The translations under genes were made by a program, and so were the position numbers. This document shows positions 52,648 through 63,479 of a stretch of 64,000 nucleotides of DNA, piece after piece (position 1 is the first letter of the stretch; each line of letters begins with the position of its first letter). This DNA is from Undaria pinnatifida (taxonomy: Eukaryota > Sar > Phaeophyceae > Laminariales > Alariaceae): contig JABAKD010000007.1 in the NCBI GenBank assembly GCA_012845835.1, positions 7,638,066 to 7,702,065 of the forward strand. The letters run 5' to 3'. The notes under the pieces are model-generated. The model made no database searches. It had not been told where the DNA came from and worked only from the letters and a program-made list of their open reading frames with translations.

Positions 52648-53655
52648 GCGGTGTTACGCGCTCTCCCTCCCCTGTGCCTCAGGCGGCCGTCTCTGGCCAG
52701 CGCGACAGCTCTTCTGTCGCTGCTACTATGCGACCATCACGATTTTACATTGTACGCGAGGGACATACGCGACCGTCCATCAAGTTTGATGCACGTATTT
52801 AATCGTCCAGTACAACTAGTCGTCCAAGGGAGGTCCGAAAGTAGTGAATTCCGACACAGGCTTCCATGCAGTGCGTGTGTTTCTTCGCATCAAACCGCCC
52901 TTTCTACCCAAAGACATCAGTATGCTCCGAAAAATGTCAGATATATCATATCAGGTACTACTACTTCTGCTGTAGAATATAAACACACATACAACAAGGA
53001 TCCGGGAACGGCAGGGCAGCACTTCGACTTGTTTGATTCAATATTCGGTACAGTAAATAAATACCGTTACCACAGAGCACATAGTCTACGCGTGTAGAAT
53101 GTGAAGCATTCCCAATAGATTGATATAGATTAACAGTGGACTACTGACTTCTTGTGTCGTTTCCTCCTATTCTCCGTTTCTTGCGATTCCGACTTTCATA
53201 TGTATTTCGATCGGAAAAATGCAAGCCCACGCAAACTGACCCTCTAGTGTCGCCACGAAAAAACATTCCGAGTGCGTTTCTAGACGTTTTGACTCAACCA
53301 AGCATCCAGGGCCAGCAAGGGAGTGGCCACATGTTTGCTGCATGTTCTCTGCGTAGTCATTGACAGGCGCGCGCTGAGCCAGCTTCTGCTACATGCATAT
53401 GATACCATATCTAGATCCGTGGCTCGCAGGTCGACTGTGCCTCTGTGCGTATAGTGATCGTTGAGAAACGTGTTGACAGTGTTCTAGGCGTGAAACACGG
53501 TGCCGCTGCCTTCGTCATTCAATTACTCCAATGCTATTATAAATGCTGCTACTTGTTTCTGTAGACCACTCTCATCTCGTAAATAAAATAATAGTAGTAC
53601 GCGATAGCACTAACCTAATAATTTAGCAGCTAAGAATTTCAGGCTCGATCGAGTT
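52648..53655. other. No recognisable gene
   Basis: A plus-strand frame of 171 codons (52582-53097, non-ATG start) crosses the border; no domain seen. The rest is anonymous. Confidence 0.3.
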
Positions 53656-54290
53656 TTGGACGAAACTAAAGGCATACACGAAGTAATACTTGGTATGGCC
53701 GTTTTGTCTGGTCACTGGTCGCTCATTGGCCGGGGATCGTACATAAACTTACGATCATCTGGGGACGATAGGGTCAAGTCCCAAAACCATAATCCATCCA
53801 CATATACAACTCCGACCACCCCGGGACGAACACGGATATAGCACCAGCATTGATACCTCCCCCCACAGTGTGGAAATCCTCAGCCCCACCGACCAGCCGA
53901 TATCTGATTGGCTGGGGTTCGTGTATAATATATTGGCTCCACCCAGGGACAATAGGGCCAAATCCCCGGTCCAAGGTTTATTCCATATCCCTAAAATTTG
54001 AACTCACCGGGGAAGAAAACCGAGTCTCTCGAGTCGAAACCGCCCCCCACGTTGTGGAAACCCCAGTTTAATTGGCTTGAATCGCTGATTGGTTCGAGCT
54101 CCAAAGCGCCGCCCCACCCTAGGAGGGTGATAGAGGCTCACCAACCAATGCGGGGCAGTTCCATCGCACCCGGGCGAGATAGGGCGTTATCCCCGGTTAA
54201 TAAATCCCCCGAATCTCTACAGCTCAAACAATACGGGAACTTTAACGATGACCTCCCTGGTTGATGCCTCCCCGAACGGTGTGTCGACTC
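53656..54290. repeat. Diverged tandem repeats, about 170-190 bp
   Basis: Three related stretches (about 53700, 53880, 54060) share a CTGATTGGYTBGRG-type block, CCCACRNTGTGGAAA, and GGGACRATAGGGYCAARTCC. Divergence is high. Tail-to-head frames on the minus strand are short. Confidence 0.5.
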
Positions 54291-54429
54291 CATAGGATTG
54301 TTACTCGTGATTGGCTGGTAGGTTTTGACCCAATGACCTCACAAATGTTTCGACAAGCGAGAAGTGCGCAATTTCTGTATTTTGGGCGGTCGGGTCTAGT
54401 TGCATTCTTCTCGCGTACGGCAAACATTC

Positions 54430-55440
54430 TCAATGCGAGCGCCGTTCAACGACATAGCTGCATGATCGGTCGCACAAAAAGAGCGATTGTGAGAGCCTAT
54501 TTCCTGTGTCAATTTGGCGTGCCGAGCAAGCACGATCAAAATGACGATGATGAACACTTGAACAGCAACAACAGCACCAAACGCGAAATAAAAGGATGAC
54601 TTGGAGCCATTTGTATGAAGGATTCAGGGCCCCTCGGTTATATGCACATTTTTCTTTTTTTAATGGGCGTTCAAAGAAGAATGACATCATAATATATTGA
54701 ACTATAAGACTGGCACGAGTCGAGCATATAGTAATAACCGATTGTGGAAAAAAGCGTGAAATGAAACCAAAACAACAGCAGTGCGTATTTGACGCACTGG
54801 CATACTGTTCGAATGATCCTGGAATACCTGCTGCCCAAATAATCACCTCTGTGTCGCTTATGCGGCACGGAAAAAAATCGCTGAAAATCCCGATTTCATT
54901 CGCTTGTTTGGTCAATCGGAATACCTTTTTCCTTTCCTCTCTGGCTTTTCTCCTCTTTTCTTTTTTCCAAGTATACGAACCACGTGTAATATGTACGTGG
55001 TGGTAGTTTTCCTGGATGGCAAGCGGTGTAGTCGGTTTTTGCAGGCGCGAGTAGCGCGACGAATGTGCAGCAGTATGGACCTGGCACATCGTGGGCTGAC
55101 TCGCGATTTCATATATTATATTTCCTGGCGGAGGTATGAATTGCGCGTCAGATATGATATATGCGTGTACCACGTTTGGTTTTGTTTCTGTTTTCCTGGG
55201 ACTCCAAAATGTAACTGGAGCTTGTTCTGGGACCACTGATTTGATCATGCAAGGTAATAATATGAGAAAAACAACCAAACGAACAACAACTTGTTGGTGT
55301 GGCTTGTCTGAAAAACTGTTGTCGTATTGTATCAGACATGAGACAGCAGGAGCACCTCGAAGCGAACCGCAAGTCACAAAATACACATACATGCTCGTTG
55401 CGGTAATACAGGGACACGACAGCGGTGGTACACCACAGGT
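54430..55440 (-). other. Long stop-free frame across family R2
   Basis: A single minus-strand frame of 337 codons is free of stops, unusual for this base composition. The first ATG is some 17 codons in. It crosses the R2 repeat (55280-54945), a Lys/Arg-rich purine tail, and ends with Cys-rich low complexity (RVWCCCCCSSVHH). R2 copies at 20890 and 24715 do not keep this frame. I recognise no domain and think coding is unlikely. Confidence 0.15.
54945..55280 (-). repeat. Dispersed repeat family R2, copy 3
   Basis: Plus-strand blocks GGATGGCAAGCGGTGTAGTC, GGACCTGGCACATCGT and GGCGGAGGTATGAATTGCG match 24870-25010. Same orientation as copy 2 and more diverged; the TATA-like box is altered. Confidence 0.65.
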
Positions 55441-55567
55441 CAAACTGCCCGAGCATGATCAGGCTCTCAGCGAGAAGTACGCACACATCAAGAAGCGTTG
55501 GCTGGGAAGGGGAGCTGCCCACTTCGAGCATGCCAGCGATTGTAGGAGGCCCAACGCGCCCTAACAC

Positions 55568-55760
55568 AAGAAGATCCCTATTATTTCACTCCTACTACTG
55601 CTGTATCCCCGATGATTACTGGCGCACACGAGATATTCGTCTAGAAGATCCCTACTTTTTGTGGCACTGCTATATCATCGATGTCGTCGATTGCTATGAC
55701 GCACACGTTATATCGTCAAGAAGATCCCTACTCCTCTGTACCCATTGATCAGTTAATTCC
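55568..55760. repeat. Tandem repeat, about 75-bp unit
   Basis: AGAAGATCCCTA starts at 55567, 55642 and 55718, each unit with ACGCACACG and a TATCGTC/ATTCGTC segment. About 2.5 copies. Confidence 0.7.
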
Positions 55761-55968
55761 TGGATAAAAACGAGATGACGTTTTAAAGATCACCAACTAT
55801 ATATTAATGTTATGCTGCCATCAAAAGTTGCTGGCGCACACGACGTTTTGACCAGCAACAACAACAGTCAGTAGCCAGAGCAATTCTTGCAACTACTCAA
55901 CAAAGCGTTCGAAACACGACGGTCGACCTTGATAATCACACCAACCTCCTGTAGAACTGCACCCACGT

Positions 55969-56533
55969 TTGTTTGTTTGTTCGTGGGGATATATATATGG
56001 AAGTATTGTGGGACATTTGTTACGCGGCCCTGAAAGATGGATCGTGGATCGTGGACAATTATGTACGGAACGACCCGTTGGAACAGCGATGAAAAAGACT
56101 GACGAAACATTGTTTCTCGGTACTGCAATTTTTAGAACCGTCTCTGTTGGTTGTGTTTATTATCGTTTTTTTATGGTCTGGCCTGTTCGGTTGTGTTTTC
56201 GTACTCGGTACGATAGCATTTACCTTGATTTTTACCTTGATTAATTGCGATTGTGTGGTCACTCTGTCTCACAGTCTGTGGTTACCTAATGTGTTGTATC
56301 TCTCTAGGATGAAGATTCAGCACGGGGACACCCTGTGTAATGATGCCGTTGGGCAGGGAACGGCACCCCTCGAAGAAAACGCTCGAACAAAGGCTATTGA
56401 CTGTGAAATCCGATGCCGAAAAACGACAACACAGCATTCGTACGATAATAGGCCAAACGCTTCCAGATGTGACCATGAAAAAAGTGTGGTGGGGACGAAA
56501 CAAGAAGCCAAGTTGGAAATGATGCCAACTTGA
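55969..56533 (+). other. Unassigned frames with a hydrophobic segment
   Basis: The frame at 56147-56533 (non-ATG start) begins with a strongly hydrophobic stretch (FIIVFLWSGLFGCVFVLGTI) that could span a membrane. Frames on both strands overlap and no family is recognised. Confidence 0.15.
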
Positions 56534-56659
56534 AAGTAAATGTTTTCCCATGCTTTGGTCGTTCAATCTCTGCATATGCCAAGATCCAAGAATAGCCCGG
56601 GCGTATACCAACCAAAATACATAATTTTTTGCACTTTTCGCATGCCTCGCTCAACTCAC

Positions 56660-56825
56660 CTACCCCATCCGGGTCAGGTGCGGAACGGATAAGGCAGAGC
56701 GCGGGGAGTTTGAGTGGCCCCGGGAAGCCGGCGCTCGAACGAAGCGATTTGACCGGAAATTCCCGTTTTTCAATAATCCCATACTGAGGCCGACACGAAA
56801 AAACTCCTGGCCAAATCCCTGTCCT
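56660..56825 (-). repeat. Dispersed repeat family D, copy 3
   Basis: In reverse: TTTGGCCAGGAGTTTTTTCG, AATTTCCGGTCAAATCGCTT, GTTCGAGCGCCGG. Matches copies 1 and 2. Confidence 0.65.
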
Positions 56826-57230
56826 ATTAAAAACACGAATTCATGATATATTTATGTATAGACGAGGATCGACACCGGGTCACAGCAGCGGCGCACATTC
56901 GCATGGTTGGTGGGAGGGGGTGATTCTCATGCAACTTCGCGTGTTCATCAATCGCGTGACATCACCGAGCCACATCTCAAAGTCACATGCATAATGATGA
57001 CATGGAAGATATGATGGACATGTGACTACGACCAAGGCCCACCAACGCCGAGTTACATTATGTCACGCTTATGACGCACTCGGTACTTTCAACCAATCAG
57101 TGTTGGATGGTGGTCTCACATTATAAATTAGCCAAATCCAAACATCACGCGGCTTGAGACACCAACGCCATACGTACGACCATTTGTGCATTTTTGTTGT
57201 TCGTTGTGGTCGCAAATTATCTCTGGATTA
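56826..57230. other. No recognisable gene
   Basis: Anonymous DNA without recurring blocks. Confidence 0.4.
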
Positions 57231-57300
57231 AGACACAAACTTACTACCTTCCAGAAGGACCTAGGAGACACAAACTTACTACCTTCCAGAAGGACCTAGG
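57231..57300. repeat. Perfect 35-bp tandem duplication
   Basis: AGACACAAACTTACTACCTT plus the next 15 bases occurs at 57231-57265 and again at 57266-57300 with no difference, so it is very recent or an assembly duplication. Confidence 0.95.
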
Positions 57301-57429
57301 TCAATTTGTCCATTCTCCCGACAAAAAAGGAGAGACAGAAGTCTTTCGGACAGGAGCTGAAGGGACAAGGAAGTTCGAAAGTAACAAGGTGAGGCACAGT
57401 TCACCCTGACTGCCTGTCTAATGGGGACA

Positions 57430-57780
57430 GGACGCTGGACCTTTTAGGGTATTGCATATCGATACCTTTTGACACGTTCGATAGGTATGCTATTTTATCG
57501 ATTGATACCCATTGCTCGGACCAATATGTCCAGAGAAATTGGTACAATAGGCTATTGCTCTCAAGAGATGTGTGTCAATCTGTCCATCGATACCTATTTC
57601 TTCGACCAATAGGTTATGATAAATCGGCACAATAGGCTATTGTTCTTACAATAGTTATGTCACCCTGTCGAGATCGACACCTATTACTGTGACCAATAGG
57701 TACGTGGAAGTGTCGATCGATACCTATTGTTTGACTAATACGTATGTGAAATGGTCGATATATACATCTCATTATCCATC
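57430..57780. repeat. ATCGATACC/GGTATCGAT satellite-like DNA
   Basis: Irregular repeats of TCGATACCTATT and its reverse AATAGGTATCGA with CAATAGGC linkers. The same motifs recur at 61480-61600 and 63480-64000. Confidence 0.7.
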
Positions 57781-57784
57781 TAGC

Positions 57785-60230
57785 CATCCATGCCGTAGCT
57801 CCAACTCATCTCCGCCCCCCCCCCCCCCCCCGCTTTGCTCCCCGCCCAGTTTGTTTAAACGCCCCAACTTACAATCGAAATCGGCCAGAGTAATAATTAC
57901 TTCTAAGCAATTGATACCACGTCATTATCTTTATAGTCATCCATGACGTAGCCTGCTTTCATCCCCCCTCCCCCCCTCCAACGCCCCCTCCTTTCCCACC
58001 ATTCGCACGATCGCCTAGACCCAGCACCGCGCGTATTGCAAGCCCCTACATATATGATTATTACACGCGATCGGAGGTTCACACACAATGTTGCGAACAT
58101 CACAGTCGATCAAATCCTTGGCCTCATAGCTGAAGTGTATTTTAATATAATATGTGACCTTAACCTCTTTAAAACCTATTCCGCCCTCCTCCCCCCCCCC
58201 CGCCTTTTTTTTTTTTTTTTTCCTCGCTTTCTCTTGCTTAAACGCCCCACCTACTATCGAAATCCGCCAGAGTAACAAACACTTACACGCCCTGGATATC
58301 GCCTTGTAATCGTTTCAGAGCCGTCCATGCCGCTGCTGAAATTACCACCCACCTCCGTCCCCAACGCCCACTCCTTCCCCACCACCCGCACCATCGGCTA
58401 GACCTAGCACCACGCGTATAGCAAACCCCTACACCTATGCGCCCTAAAGCCCCACCGCCCCCGCCCCCCCCCGCCACTTTCCCTGCCCCTCCCCCACAAG
58501 AAATATTTGTAGTTTCTACGCACAAATAGACCTGCCCCACCCGTCCCCTCCCCCCACTCCCCCCCTCCCGCCCCCCTTTTGATCAAAATCAGGCCCCCAG
58601 GTCCTTGAAAACTCCGCCCTCCCCTCACAGGATATTCGACTTACAGGATTCACTTGATTAACTGATGCATTTCCTTCCACAGCTGTCAGATTTTGTCCCC
58701 CTCAGAAACGTGTTTCATAGTTTCGGCGCACAGACTGCCATCACCCTGTTGACCCTGATAGCTACACTGGTCTTGCAAGGGCAGTCGCCGACCTATATCC
58801 CTAATGAGGGCACACAACCCGTAATACGCGCGATCGGAGTATCACACACAGCTTGCAAAGAAGAGTTTCGCAGCTATTCTAAAAATTAAAATACACTCCA
58901 GCTGTGAGATCGAACATTTTGTCGAAACTCTTCTTTGCAAGCTGTGTGTGATACTCCGATCGCGCGTATTACGGGTTGTGTGTCCTCATTGAAGATATAG
59001 GTCGGCGACTGCCCTTGCAAGACCAGTGTAGCTATCAGGGGCAACAGGGTGATGTTAGGCAGTCTGTGCGCCGAAACCATAAAACACGTTTCTGAGGGGG
59101 ACAAAATCCGACAGCTGTGGAAGGAAATGCATCAGTTTATCAAGTGAATCCTGTAAGTCGAATATCCGGTGAGGAGAGGGCGGAGTTTTCAAGGACGTGA
59201 CGTGGGGGCCTGATTTTGATCAAAAGGGGGGCGGGAGGGGGGGAGGGGGGGGAGGGGACGGGTGGGGCAGGTCTATTTGTGGGTAGAAACTACAAATATT
59301 TCTTGTGAGAGAGGGGGAGGGGATGTGGCGGGGGGGGCCGGGGGCGGGGGGGGGGGGGCTTTAGGTCGCATATATGTAAGGGTTTGCTATACGCGTGGTG
59401 CTAGGTCTAGGCGATGGTGCGGGTGGTGGGGAAGGAGTGGGCGTTGGGGACGGGGGTGGGTGGGAATTGAAGCAGCGGCATGGACGGCTCTGAAACGATA
59501 ACGAGGCGATGTCCAGGGCGTGTAAGTGTTTATTACTCTGGCGGATTTCGATAGTAGGTGGGGCGTTTAAGCAAGAAAAAGCGAGGAAATAAAAAAAAAA
59601 AGGCGGGGGGGGGGGGGGGGGAAGGGTTTTCAAGAGGTTTAGGTCACATATAATATTTAGATACACTCCAGCTATGGGATCAAGGATTTGATCGACTGTG
59701 ATGTTCGCAACATTGCGTGTGATCCTCCGATCGCGCGAATCAATCATATATGTAGGGGCCTACTACACGCGCGGTGCTGAGTCTAGGCTATCGTGCGGGG
59801 TGTGGCGAAGGAGGGGGCGTTGGAGCGGGGGAGGGAGGATGAATGAAAGCTACGTCATGGATGGCTAGAAAGATAATGACGTGATATCAATGGCTTATTA
59901 CTATTTGTTACTCTGGCCGATTTCGATTGGAAGTGGGGCGTTTGAACGAACTGGGCGGGGAACAAAGGGGGGGGGGCGGAGATGAGTTGGAGCTAAGGCA
60001 TGGATGGCTAGATGGATAATGAGATGATTTCAGCTGGCTGGTAGTGTTTACTCCTCTGGCAGATTTTGATTTCAGGTGGTGCGTTTAAACGAGAGGGATC
60101 GGGGGGGGCGGGGGGGCGGGGGGGGCGAGCATTTCGATATGTGCGCGGAAACTATAAACCTATGAAGGGGACGAATCTGACGGTTGCAGCAAGTAGACAC
60201 CCCTTTATATCACCCGCCTGGTGATGTTTT
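57785..60230. mobile_element. GTE inverted dimer, most complete form
   Basis: The left arm (57785-58882, reverse) and right arm (58886-60230, forward) are head to head. Each has head, TTTGATCAAAAGGGG/reverse, several internal units with CGCGTGGTGCTAGGTCTAGG and G or C tracts, ending in a G (right, about 60100-60127) or C tract (left, about 57812-57833). The central inverted sequence (58801-58871 against 58922-58990) is perfect over most of its length. No gene is encoded. Length is about 2.4 kb, typical of foldback-type elements. Confidence 0.85.
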
Positions 60231-60234
60231 TTTT

Positions 60235-60990
60235 TCTAAAATGTTTGATGCTACATGTAGTATGCAACCCAGTTCTTAGGTGTAGTAAACAACGTGTTAA
60301 AAGCTTCATAATTTGTTATTGTACATGGATCGAAAGATAGAATATTTCAATCGATAGGTACAATCATGTAAATACCATTATTTCTGACATCGCTAATTCT
60401 AAGGAGATGCATATTGCTGAATACAACAGGCGAGGTGATGGTCATGCAATGTCACCGTCATTGAGAACGACAGGGAGAGATGCGAATCGTTTTTGTTTTG
60501 ATAGGAACGCTTAGTGTACACGAGCTCAATTACGTTACTTTGTTAGTCATACTTCGCTTGGCATAGGTTGGGAGGCGATCATGCAGGCGGTATGTACGGA
60601 ATACCTTACGTCATAAGTTGGTAGTGCGGTTTACCACAATTTTAGCATACCTCTCTGTATCTCCTTTTCACATTATTATTGTCTCACATATACGATTTTA
60701 CGCCTTTGATTTTTGCCGTGCCGATGCGGGGCTATGAGGTCGCCGACTCTAAGACAGAGATACATCTTATAAATACACCAAGCGAGGTGACGTGGGCCTG
60801 CGATGTCACCACTATTGAACGCAAGGGTGACTTTACTTCGTTAGGCATGTGCTACTTCGTTTGGTAGAGGTTGTCAGGCGATCATGCAAACGGCCGGAGG
60901 CACGAAATACCCTGCGCAACAGGTTGGTAGTGTGGTCTACCGCAGTGTTAACATAACTGTCTGTACTTCTTTTTCACATTGCTATTTTCT
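60235..60990 (+). repeat. Dispersed repeat family C, one and a half copies
   Basis: 60235-60745 matches the reverse of 8365-9010; 60746-60990 repeats its second half (GGTTGTCAGGCGATCATGCA, GGTTGGTAGTGTGGTCTACC). It directly follows the outer end of a GTE arm, as at 8360-9015. Confidence 0.7.
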
Positions 60991-61061
60991 AGTGTACGAT
61001 TATACGCCCTGTTTTCTCCCCACTGTCGTCGAAGATGTTGTGGTCCTGTCGTGTATATATA

Positions 61062-61470
61062 TTATAAAAAATGAAAATACACTCCAGCTGTGAGATCGAA
61101 GATTTCGTCGAAACTCATATTTGCAAGCTGTGTGTGATACTCCGATCGCGCGCATTACGAGTTGTGTGTCCTCATTAAGGATATAGGTCGGCGACTCCCC
61201 TTACAGCTACAGTGTAGCTATCAGGGTCAACAGGATGATTTTAGTCAGTCTGTGCGCGGAAACTATAAAACCCGTTTCTGAGGGGGACAAAATCTGACAG
61301 CTGTGAAGGGAAATGTATCCTTTTATCAAGTGAATCTTGTAAGTCGAATAACCGGTGAGGGGGGTGGGGCGGAGTTTTGAAGGACGTGGGGGCCTGGTTT
61401 TGATCAAAAGCGAGCGGGTTTCGAGGGGGCGGGGGGGGGGAAAGGGGGCAATTTGTGCATGTATATATTG
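61062..61470 (+). mobile_element. GTE family copy, truncated
   Basis: Complete head from AAAATACACTCCAGCTGTGA at 61072, TTTGATCAAAAGCGAGCGGG, then a G tract at 61421-61440. Preceded by TGTATATATATTATAAAA. Confidence 0.9.
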
Positions 61471-61528
61471 CTTTGAACGGTAGGTATAAAGCCCTGCACA
61501 GTTGTCTACCACGTATTGAGTACGCCTA

Positions 61529-61940
61529 TTGGTCTGTCCACAAGTTGGTGTATCGAATATCGATTGCTTGACTATCGATACGTATTGTCATTATTTTTGC
61601 CCTCCGACAATAGAGAGTAGATGTCGTTCCGATGTAAATCAAATATCTTTCCACAAAGGCAGAAGTATCTAAGAAGTCGAATAATCCCTCCATAAAGCAA
61701 GCAGTGGTACCTTCTGCTAACCATTCCCCCAGTTGCTTTGCCAACGTCTTCATTAATCTACTCGTACTGCTTCCTTTCCTTACATCATGTCGATCAAACT
61801 CCTTACAACCCCATCGACTAATTGAGAGTTATTTTTAATTAGTACCAGGAATTTCATCCTGAAGCTGCTGTACGTATTGAAACACAAGGCAAGAAGTTGG
61901 TCAAGGTACATATTATTGCTATCATCCAAGTTATTCATTC
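61529..61940 (-). pseudogene. Possible Crypton-like tyrosine recombinase remnant
   Basis: Upstream minus-strand frame (61938-61820): MYLDQLLALCFNTYSSF, resembling the L-x-P-L-L-A-L-A helix of these enzymes. After a frame change: CKEFDRHDVRKGSST (His-x-x-Arg-Lys-Gly, as in HSIRKG), then TTACFMEGLF and FVERYLIYIG, which could hold the nucleophilic Tyr. Crypton-type elements, known from stramenopiles and fungi, move by such a recombinase alone. The usual R-x-G-W box is missing and the spacing has an extra segment. Only about 130 residues remain, so it is dead if correct. Confidence 0.35.
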
Positions 61941-62039
61941 AAACAATGGCCTGGGGTATACGGCACGTATAGCTATGTTCTAAGCAGCACGGGGGTATAC
62001 ATTCACAAGCAGTAGGTAGCGATCAAAACCCTCGCAAAT
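61941..62039. other. Short spacer before GTE
   Basis: Anonymous sequence ending in ATATTATAAAAATT, the usual context of a GTE head. Confidence 0.4.
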
Positions 62040-63410
62040 ATTATAAAAATTAAAATACACTCCAGCTGTGAGATCGAAGATTTCGTCGAAACTCATCTTT
62101 GCAAGCTGTGTGTGATACTCCGATCGCGCGCATTACGAGTTGTGTGTCCTCATTAAGGATATAGGTCGGCGACTCCCCTTACAGCTACAGTGTAGCTATC
62201 AGGGTCAACAGGATGATTTAAGTCAGTCTGTGCGCGGAAACTATAAAACCCGTTTCTGAGGGGGACAAAATCTGACAGCTGTGAAGGGAAAGCGGGGGCC
62301 TGGTTTTGATCAAAAGCGAGCGGGTTTGGAGGGGGGCGGGGGGGGGGGGGGGGGGGGGAAGGGGCAATTTGTGCATGTAAGCTATAAATCCTTTCGAGGG
62401 GATAAATCTGACGGTTTTGGCACCAGTATATTATTGGGGGCGGGGGGGGGGGCGGGGGGGGGGCGGGGGGGGGGCAGCTCAATATGTGCCTGGAAACTAT
62501 ACATTATTTCGAGGGGATAAATGTGACATTTTTGGAAATAATACATCAGTTTATCATGTATATCCTTGGGTAAGTCGTACAATCAGTGAGTAAAGAGAGG
62601 GTGGAGTGTTCGAGGGGGTGGGGTTGGGATGGGTTGGGGGGGGAGGGTGGGGGGTGGGGACGGGGGGGGGGGGCGGGAGGGGCGGGGGGGGGGGGGGGGG
62701 GAAGGGCTTTAGGTGAGGGGTTTGTTATACGTGTGGTGCTAGGTCTAGGCGAAGGTGCGGGTGATGGGGAAGAAGGGGGCGTTCGAGGCGGGGAGGGGGG
62801 GGGGCGGGGGGGGGGAAACACAGCGGCATGGATGGCTCTCGAAAGATAATGAGGTGATATCCTGTGCGTCAAGTGTTTATTAATGTGGCGGATTTTGATA
62901 TTTGGTGGGGCGTTTGAGTAAGGGAGAGCAAGAGGGGGGGGGGGGGATTTTTAGGAGGTTTAGGTTACAAATAATATTCAAATACACTTCGGCTGTGAGA
63001 TCAAAGATATGTAGCAACTTGTTATACGCGTGGTGTTAGGTCTAGGCGATCGTGCAGGTGGTCGGGAAAGAGGGGGCGTTGGAGGGGGGGGGGGGGGGGG
63101 GAACACAGCGGCATGGATGGCTCTCGAAAGATAATGAGGTGATATCCTGTGCGTGAAGTGTTTATTAATGTGGCGGATTTTGATATTTGGTGGGGCGTTT
63201 GAGTAAGGGAGAGCAAGAAGGGGGGGGGGGGGATTTTTAGGAGGTTTAGGTCACAAATAATATTCAAATACACTTCGGCTGTGAGATCAAAGATATGTAG
63301 CAGCTTGTTATACGCGTGGTGCTAGGTCTAGGCGATCGTGCAGGTGGTCGGGAAAGAGGGGGCGTTGGAGGGGGGGGGGGGGGGGGGAACACAGCGGCAT
63401 GGAAATATAT
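62040..63410 (+). mobile_element. GTE family copy, long form
   Basis: Head at 62050, 21-nt G run at 62338-62358, GCATGTAAGCTATAAATCCT unit, TGTGCCTGGAAACTATACAT unit, then tandem units of about 285 bp starting CATGGATGGCTCTCGAAAGA at 62828 and 63113. The third unit is cut at 63402, just after its G tract, where it meets AAATATATAAC. It is the reverse-oriented equivalent of 9015-10482 without family C. Confidence 0.9.
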
Positions 63411-63479
63411 AACACCTGTACAAATACAACCTAAAAATACAAATAATAGTTGCGTGTATTTGTCCAGGGCACGTATTTG

